Assembly: GCA_032718475.1 (NCBI GenBank) | Contig: JAUCBJ010006102.1 | Span: 1-30,105, forward strand | Origin: Nemertoderma westbladi | Lineage: Eukaryota; Xenacoelomorpha; Nemertodermatida; Nemertodermatidae | Direction: 5' to 3' | Length of the DNA: 30,105 bases | Program-made: the position numbers and the translations under genes | Notes under the pieces: model-generated | Told to the model about the DNA's origin: nothing | Seen by the model: the letters and a program-made list of their open reading frames with translations, nothing else | Databases searched by the model: none | Shown here: positions 20,028 to 27,800 of the stretch, one piece after another | Layout: the number at the start of each line of letters is the position of its first letter | How positions within the stretch are numbered: position 1 is the stretch's first letter

Positions 20028-21550
20028 ACAACATAGAATCGAAAAGGATTTAGCACTGCCCCTTTACATAATTGTTGTAATACAACGTGAAGGATTTGAA
20101 TAACACTTGTCACTTAATACGATTTTTTTATTGGTGTATTTGATAGTTTTTATTTATAATTAGTGTAATTGACAACTTTTACTGTTTAATAATTTTAGCC
20201 AATTTTAATAATTATAGCCTGCACCACCGGTACAGCACCGCTCTCCTAATATAATGTGCAGGTGTCGGTGTTGGCAGGAGCCCTCTGTCCCCCTAATATT
20301 GCGGCTGTTGAGTAAGTAGATGTCTCTGGGCGCCAATAAACTTTGTTACGCCACTCACTCACTATCTATTATAAGAATTAAGAATTCTCTGTCCCCATTC
20401 ATAAACTTAAAGAATTATCCATTCCTACTTTTTAAGATCATTTTGAATTATGAGTTAATAAACTGGCAGAAGTAGGTTTTAATTTCTCGCCGACCGATTT
20501 ATTAACCAAAATAAATTTTATTATTCAAATATTATTCATTGAAATGTCAACCGTTTCCACAAAGAGCAACTTTATTGTGTCCCGTGGGTGTTTCAGTGAG
20601 TTACCAGTTTATTACGATGGGGTAAGGTTACCTTACCGGTACTACTGTGCCGCCACATCGGACACAATTAACCGCATCGCGAATCTCTTTATTACATTTT
20701 GTGGATCGCCGCATTGATTGCCTTTGAAAGGCTCGGATATTAATAGATGTAAAGGGGCGCGGTGGGGGTTCGGTAAACTAAGGGATTAAATCCGCCCCGC
20801 GGTAATATATCGTTAGCGTAATAACCGCGTCCCAACGCATTCCAACTAACTCTACCTGCAAGGGAAAGCAAACACTGTAATGAATTTATTAGTCGTGTTT
20901 TTATATTAAGTTTATCGGTATTTATTTGAGTTTTTGTAGATAAAAAATGAAATTTTCTATCATTACTCTCTATAACATTAATGTTAAACTCTTCGTGTTT
21001 GTGCTTTTGACTCTTGAACATTTTTTAATATCCGATTAACAAAACATTTTTTTTAGTCACAATAATTCATAATTTTCAGACAAATTTCCGTTTAAAATTT
21101 ATGAAATATCTAAATAAAGCCACCACCGGTCTTGATAAACATAAGCATTGGGGAGTTTTATTGCTGATCGCGAACTCTGGAGTTGTTGCGGCGATGAACG
21201 CTAGTGGTCTGGCTCTGGGTCGATATATATTAAGATAATAAATCATACATATATGCTCTATTGTATATATATGTATCTGTTTAAAATTTAAATACTTCAA
21301 AAAAAAGACGAAATATAATATGGAAGTAATGGTTGAAAAGTGAAATCGGGATTGATTGATTGCCTTATACGAATTCAGGATTTTATATCGAACTGTAGGG
21401 AACTGGTATCATACTTCAGTTACTAAAAATATTATAGTAAACCACACCACACAGGGAAACGAAATTAATATACCGAAACGGTGAAACAACAATAATAGTG
21501 ACCAACGTAAAAACAAATGCTCATCAATTGTTACGTTCAGACACTTTCAG
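20028..21550. other. Intergenic, no gene seen
   Basis: Mostly AT-rich. A GC-richer patch at about 20750-20870 has no recognisable domain in any frame. Short open frames on the minus strand at 20740-21300 look like chance. Confidence 0.35.
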
Positions 21551-21687
21551 CATACTGTTGTATGCTGACTGGTAATGTCCTATTCCATGAGGGGCAAGGC
21601 AGATCGATACTCTGGTATTGCAGAGAGACTAATCCTCTTCTTATAATGCCAGATGGTACATTGGAGTTCTCTCTAGTAGCTAGTAGG
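21551..21687 (+). CDS. Candidate orphan exon
   Basis: A 137-bp open stretch sits between an acceptor-like ACACTTTCAG (ending 21550) and a strong donor AGG|GTAAGT (21688). It reads TGNVLFHEGQGRSILWYC…PDGTLEFSLVASR in phase 1 to phase 0. The composition looks coding, but I recognise no domain and find no neighbouring exon. It could be an isolated exon, a retained fragment of a decayed gene, or chance. Confidence 0.25.
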
Positions 21688-22150
21688 GTAAGTGCACTTT
21701 ATCTACACAATATAAGACTCAACGAATATTATTAATTACACAGGCAGCTTACAGCTCCCCACTGCATTTTATGTTCTCCATATAAAAAAAAACATATGGT
21801 AAGTCCGATCGAAAGTCATGCTCGGTTAACTAGCGTTGATAGAGTTCAATCGATTTCCTCTCCGGCTGGGTGGATGGGGAATGTTGTGTATTGGTTAGTA
21901 TTTGAGGACTACTGGTATTAAAGGCAGCTATGCGGGTGACAGCTCGGACCTAATTACATGGTTAAACCGTATAGAGAAACGCTAAAATCGGGGGTGTTTA
22001 TGAATTGAACTGAGTAGTGACTACATAATTTTTCTCAATTGATGCTTAATAAATTTTCGAACAATAATAAGTACGCTAGGTTAATTTAGGAATTTAATAT
22101 TACTTAGTTAATTATGAGTGAATACTCCTTACTTAGTACTCCTTAATTAG
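21688..22150. other. Intergenic, nothing recognised
   Basis: AT-rich, with no frame, RNA or bounded repeat. Confidence 0.35.
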
Positions 22151-22462
22151 TACTACTACTACTAGGTCGAGCGAACTCGGACAGTGGAAATGAGATCCTT
22201 CCAGGCTTCCCGATTCTCCATAGTTGTCGCAATTTCGTTTCTCCCAAGTTCAGTATCCCTTTCAAGTTGATCTATATATGTTATGGCAGGTCGTCCACGA
22301 CTACGCTTTCCATGAGTTGGTTGCCAGAGAAGTAGATCTGGTATGACCTCGTCTTTACTTCGCCAGCAGTGCCTACTGAATCTTAATCTGCGTTCACGGA
22401 AGGTGGTTGATACTGCAGGTATTGTACCATAAAGCTCGGCGTTCGTCATTGATTGGATTGGC
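22151..22462 (-). mobile_element. LINE fragment, 3' end (family 2)
   Basis: The minus strand encodes the C-terminus of a second, diverged LINE: RLRFSRHCWRSKDEVIPDLL, LLWQPTHGKRSRGRP, LERDTELGRNEI. This parallels family 1 (LRFAGHCFRRED…LWQPHG…DTGL) but only about half the residues agree. The stop codon lies inside the tail: the 3' end reads CCTAGTAGTAGTAGTA, the same terminal motif as family 1. The 5' truncation is near 22462. Confidence 0.85.
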
Positions 22463-22962
22463 CGTTATCCTCACTTGTGGTATTGTTGATAATGTTTTAG
22501 TTATTGAATATAAGAATAATAATTTATTAAGTTGTTTATTAAGTAATGTTTACCATCTGAATTTAGGAATGAGTCAGTTCCCGTTTGTAGAAATTAGTAG
22601 AAAATTTAATATGCTACCAAAGTAGTAAGACGTTATCGAGATTTCATGTAGGTTTGAATCAAATAAATATAAAATTATGATATATGTTTGCTGTTTACTC
22701 ATAACTCATATTATATTAATATTATTTTCGTCAAATAACTTTAACAGAATAATAATACACACAATATAAAAACCTTCTATATGTTTTTTAAACGTAAGAA
22801 TTACAGACAGTATAACGAAAATGTGCAATTATAGAGACTTAAAAACTTTGTCACGGGAAACATGAAGAAAGCACAATATGCTTATTAAGAGGTACTACTC
22901 TAAAACAAAAACAATAATTTATTAGAGGGATTTTGGTTGGAAATACAAAAATTGTATAAATT
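22463..22962. other. AT-rich stretch before the minisatellite
   Basis: No gene or bounded element seen. Confidence 0.35.
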
Positions 22963-23208
22963 GTAGGCTACCATTGTAGGCTACCATTGTAGGCTATTAT
23001 TGTAGGCTACCATTGTAGGCTACCATTGTAGGCTACCATTGTAGGCTACCATTGTAGGCTACCATTGTAGGCTACCATTGTAGTCTACCATTGTAGGCTA
23101 TCATTGTAGGCTACCATTGTAGGCTACCATTGTAGGCTACCATTGTAGGCTACCATTGTAGGCTACCATTGTAGGCTACCATTGTAGGCTACCATTGTAG
23201 GCTACCAC
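22963..23208 (+). repeat. 13-bp minisatellite, ~19 copies
   Basis: The unit is TAGGCTACCATTG. Most copies are identical. Variants such as TAGGCTATTATTG, TAGTCTACCATTG and TAGGCTATCATTG lie at about 22993, 23080 and 23094. Such homogeneity points to recent expansion or active copy-number change. Confidence 0.95.
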
Positions 23209-23530
23209 GGCTACCATTTAATAGTATCAAATTGAAATGTAAAATTATAAAACTTTGCACTAGTTATCGTAGATATTCGGAGGAGATCTCGATATAAAGA
23301 TATTGCCATATCCTCTGCAGATATATTATAGATATTAAACACATTTACGTCAGGTGCAAATTTGTTGGTAAAATAAAGTAATATTGTAATATTATAATGC
23401 CATTATAATATCGGGGTAAATGTTAGGTCTACCGACACCTACACCTTCGCACCGACACCTACAGCAATGCGTAGACTTAGTTGGTGCGGCATATTAAAAA
23501 AGACGCAGATTACAGAGGCGGGTTGAAAGG
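23209..23530. other. AT-rich stretch
   Basis: No gene. A short duplicated phrase, CGACACCTACA, occurs at about 23433 and 23452. Confidence 0.35.
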
Positions 23531-23789
23531 AACCAAAACAATAAACGAGAATTAGAAATATTGTAGGAGACCAAATTAATTGAGTATCAACAGGTTGATA
23601 ATCAGATGTATAGGCCGGTGTACAAGGCTGAGATAACTCCCTCTTGAAATGACTCCCCAGTCGTCTCAGCCTAGGCTGAGATGACTCCTCTAATTGAGTT
23701 AAATTCATACCGGTACCTGTGTTATTTTCGTATATTGCAAAAATAAAACTGTAACCTATGTTATTGAGATATCGTTTATTGTTTTGGTT
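23531..23789. repeat. Inverted-repeat element with 18-bp perfect ends
   Basis: AACCAAAACAATAAACGA at 23531-23548 is exactly inverted at 23772-23789, and GAAAGG lies just outside both ends. The same AACCAAAACAATAAAC word is present at 17100-17115. It interleaves with the next inverted repeat, so one of them is probably nested or rearranged. Confidence 0.5.
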
Positions 23790-23906
23790 AGAAAGGCCCG
23801 CCACTGTAACCTGCTCCTTCCCGTCAATTAAGAAATCTAGGGAGAAAACGGGGGAGTCATTTGGGAGATATTTGGTGGGGAGTTATCTCAGCCTGATACA
23901 CCGGCT
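23613..23906. repeat. MITE-like inverted repeat, TA-flanked
   Basis: The ends GGCCGGTGTA(CA)AGGCTGAG and the complement of 23889-23906 are near-inverted for about 45-55 bp (GCCGGTGTA, GGCTGAGATAACTCCC, ATGACTCCCC). TA lies outside both ends (23611-23612 and 23907-23908). A palindrome, TCAGCCTAGGCTGA, lies inside at about 23665. It looks like a decayed Tc1/mariner-type MITE. Confidence 0.5.
23774..23822 (-). repeat. Dispersed repeat, copy 2
   Basis: Inverted copy of 17066-17115. Confidence 0.55.
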
Positions 23907-24238
23907 TACCGGTACTACATAGGAATGGGTAGGCGAAGACTTTATCAATTATTTAATTACGTGAAACAGAAATTATGGTTCGACAATCGAGAAAAAAAAA
24001 CATTCTAATTTTATGCAGTGCGAAATTTTATCCAATATTACGGCGATATATTTTGTTTTGAACATTTTAAACAGGTTTTATGTTTCGTTTCTGGTTGTTG
24101 ATTCTGATTGGTTGAAATTCGTAATTTAATTTGAATATTAATTATTTTATTAATAACGCAAACAGCTATAGTAAAATATAGGAAAAGTATAGACATATAC
24201 TTGTTACCATCAAAATGATAAAAAATCTATGTAAATAA
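23907..24238. other. 3' flank and likely 3' UTR of the protocadherin gene
   Basis: AT-rich, no frame. It holds the candidate poly-A signal at 24146-24151 (minus strand). Confidence 0.4.
24146..24151 (-). terminator. Candidate poly-A signal of the protocadherin gene
   Basis: AATAAA on the minus strand, about 90 bp past the stop codon at 24239. The position is plausible, but such words are common in AT-rich DNA. Confidence 0.35.
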
Positions 24239-24855
24239 CTACAGCATTATATTCTCTGGAGACTGGATGGAGTTGACGTTAGTGTAACTATAGCAACGTT
24301 TTTTGTTGTCGGATGCTCGAACGAGTTCGGGCGATAACCGCCCGTTGGTGTAATTTACTCGAATCTGATTGGCTGGAATTCCGACTCCGTCGGGTTGGAA
24401 AGTGATGAGTTGATTATCGCCGAGTTCGTGGGCCACCGCTGGGGGGCCTCGTTTGATTCCTGCGACGGTCCCGTGCGGCAGCGATGGCAGACTGGCCCCG
24501 GACGACATCCGACGCCGTCGGTCCCGCGTGGGCGTAGTCGCCCGGGCGTTCACGGGGTCCCGAACGGGCGTTACCGCGCCCAGACGGGCCGGACGTTTGG
24601 CCGGAATCTCCGGACTCGGAGTCGTCGTTCGGTACGCGACGCCCCACGGCGAGGCCGAAACCGGCCCCCAACTCGGTAGTCCGCCGCTAGGGGGCGATGT
24701 TAGTGGGGCGCCGCTAAGGGGAGACGCGAATCCGCCGCAGTTTACCGCTAGAGGGCGCCGGTGGTCGCCGATGTTGTGTCGGTTGCTATGCGACGAAGCT
24801 TCGTTGTCTGAGCCGTCTGGTCTGTGTCGCTGCTGTTCGTCTCTGTAAACAACGT
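24239..24855 (-). CDS. Protocadherin last exon: cytoplasmic tail
   Basis: The acceptor is TTTTTTGCAG, just above 24855. The exon encodes DVVYRDEQQRHRPDG…, a Ser/Pro/Arg-rich low-complexity tail, then GDNQLITFQPDGVGIPANQI and a C-terminus …SPENIML before TAG at 24239. Much of it (about 24420-24760) is strikingly GC-rich against an AT-rich background. Reading frames on the other strand here are shadows of this composition. Confidence 0.8.
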
Positions 24856-27800
24856 CTGCAAAAAATATAATTAAGTGATTTTTAAACAACCAATAAAGAA
24901 AATATACAGGGTGTAACGCATAAATATTAAGTTAGGATTCCAGCTTTCTAACTATATCAGAAACGCTCTGTTTCATTGAAGTTAGAAAGAGTTATTCGAA
25001 ACGAAATGGTGACAAATTATATGGGAACCCTTGTTAAAAAAACAAATATCTGAAATAACCATGTACAACATATTTGGAGGCGGGTTCGATTTCAAATAAC
25101 TTCATGAAAATTACGAATGCCGATGTCAGAAAGGGGAAATTACGTAATAATTAAGTAAATTTGTACCGGAAGTCTGCGCTATTGACACTTATCATTATTT
25201 TGGAAATTGTGACTATAACGTGTTCCTTTAGTACCCCAACACCCACAAACCCAAATCTCTATAGTGTAGATAATAAAATTGACGTTCCAAACTCTAGTTA
25301 AATACACTTTGATATAAACAAACATAAACTTCTGTAACAACGGCTATTAATCTTACTGGTTTGTACTGTAATCGTACTTAAACACTTACATCAGTACAGA
25401 CGACAAGAATATATTGGTATTAATGAAGCAACAGCTTGCATCGGCATTACACAAAGGGTTAGTAGAATCTCCCATTATACCCTAGAACTGTTATTGACAT
25501 GGATATGGATACGAGGCATTATTAAAATTTATTCAATAAGTAAGTAAGTAGGCCTATAACTGTTAAATAAATGCAACAACATTAATGGAAATCCAATGAT
25601 AAGCTGTTTGTATCTACTGCTGACTACGAAGTCGTTTAATGTTTTGGTTATATTTAATATTTAGGTCTTATGGTTATAAATTCGATGTGGTGTCATTTTG
25701 TGTCACAATGTACTTAATAACGTCGGTCAGCACAAATAGTCTGTAACGCTTTTTGGGCTTAAAGCCATACATATTGGCTATAAATCTGTCTGCATGTCTG
25801 CATCTCTATCAGTATGTCAGTCCTTTCTTTCACCCCTCCCCCAGGGAACATTGTGTGAACGTCAACCCCCAATATCCGAAATTTTGTAAAATATAATTGT
25901 TTGAAATTTCAGATTTTTCCACCCAGAGGAGTTGCGACAAACATTCAGAGATTTAAACCTAAAGGAAACCTATTTTCACAGACTATGTGATATAATTACA
26001 TATAATTGATAGTTGTATATACGCTTATATGTGCACCGGGTTTTCTTTAATGACAAAAACTACCATAAATACATAAACAACTTCAGTGTGATATTCATAT
26101 CAAATAATAACATTGTGATATTACTGGAGAAGATTCGTGATCGAAGATAATTCATGGAAAATTCACTATGATTGGATAGGTCGTCTGATACTACAGTACC
26201 TAATGTATATTATACTAAAAATATTGTACTGTATGCATGTGTGTCTGTATAGTTTATACAAATATAAAAATCAAGATATTATCCAAAATCAATTTATTTC
26301 CATTAACCTCCTCTCTCACCTTGCATGAAAGTTTGTCGAGACATCCTGATCCCTTTCGAGTAATTGTCGGTGATCTCCCCAGGAACTATGGAACTGTAAT
26401 CGTGGTCCGAGACGGTGTATTTCATTCCAACACATTCTGCGGTATCGTTATGGTTCTCTTCTTCATTATAACTCAAACGGTTAGCGGTCGTGTCCCCGTA
26501 ATCTAACGCGAAAACAATCAACAATTAGAGTAAGATTCACAACACCTGTGTTTAAACTTTTAATATAAATGTATATGTATATATATTTATAAAAGCAGGA
26601 AAATCGAGTTAAAATTTTAAAGATGTGCATTAAAAATGATTTAATCTCCATTTTGCCGATATAATTAGGCTTTATTTTTCTTATTATAGCAGCTACACAA
26701 TAATTTTGGTGGCTGCTGCGGTTTGAATGCCCCAGAACTATATGTAATAGTAAGTAATATGATGTATATACAAAACATATAGGCAGGCATACTCAGTTGG
26801 TCTTCAATTAACAATCACACGTAATATATTATTTATTCAAACCACGTTTTACCACCTTTACGTTTGACATGTTATATGTTTTTATTTATGAACTTTGAAT
26901 ATCATACTGATCATTTTGAAGTGAAAATTGAGTTCTTATCATCTTTTGTTTACAGTTTGGTGTAGAAAGATGGACTCACTAATTATAGTGAACTCACCGG
27001 ATCTTTTCTTTCCATTCCGTTTCCGCTTTGGTAGACACATCACCGAACGCTTTTTCGACTTCACAATCTGTGGTAAAGGCGAGTTCTCTTGCAAGACTTT
27101 AGTCTCTCGCGTGTGGGGTCTGTACTGCCGATTGCGTTGGTAACATCGGAAATAGAAAATAACTGCGGCGAGGGCAATGAAGATAAAAAAAATAATAACG
27201 CCTAAAACTGCCAAACTTAGAATCCATTTTATATGTGAGCTATCTGAATCGTCATTAAAATTGATAACATCATCGCTGCTATCAGCTATATCTTTATCTT
27301 TATTGAACTCATCCAGTATTGTTATAGAACCATTATCAACTTCCTTGTTGACAATCATAAGTTTAATCCAAATTTGATCTTTCTTTGGTGGATTTCCTCG
27401 GTCTTCGGCAAAGATGAGAATATCAAATGGCGCCATGGAAGATTGGCCATGATCATAGATGCGTGTAGCTACATAGAGCATTCCTTTATCTTCTGTTATG
27501 GCGAAATAACCCATTTCGTTTCCTGTCGCGATTCGATAAGTTATCTGTTCGTTCTCATATAAATCAGCATCACTCGCCTGTATCTTAACAACAACTGTAC
27601 CAATAGGCGATTTCATAGGGACTTCGAATTTCGCATTGGGTTTCGGGTCAGTAATGATTGGTGGATTGTCATTAACATCCATTATGTAAACTTTAATGAT
27701 CCCTTGATTGTGTTGAGGGGGGTTTCCACTATCGCGCACTGTGAACCGAAGTCGGTATAATTTTGTCTCTTCTCTATCAAAACTACGACTCGTAAAGAGT

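Noticed and set aside
22963-23208. CRISPR-like array
   Set aside because: The 13-bp units are head-to-tail without spacers, and the window is eukaryotic.
24395-24848. Overlapping open frames on both strands in the GC-rich exon
   Set aside because: GC-rich DNA has few stops in all frames. Only the minus-strand frame with an acceptor site and phase agreement with the protocadherin is supported.
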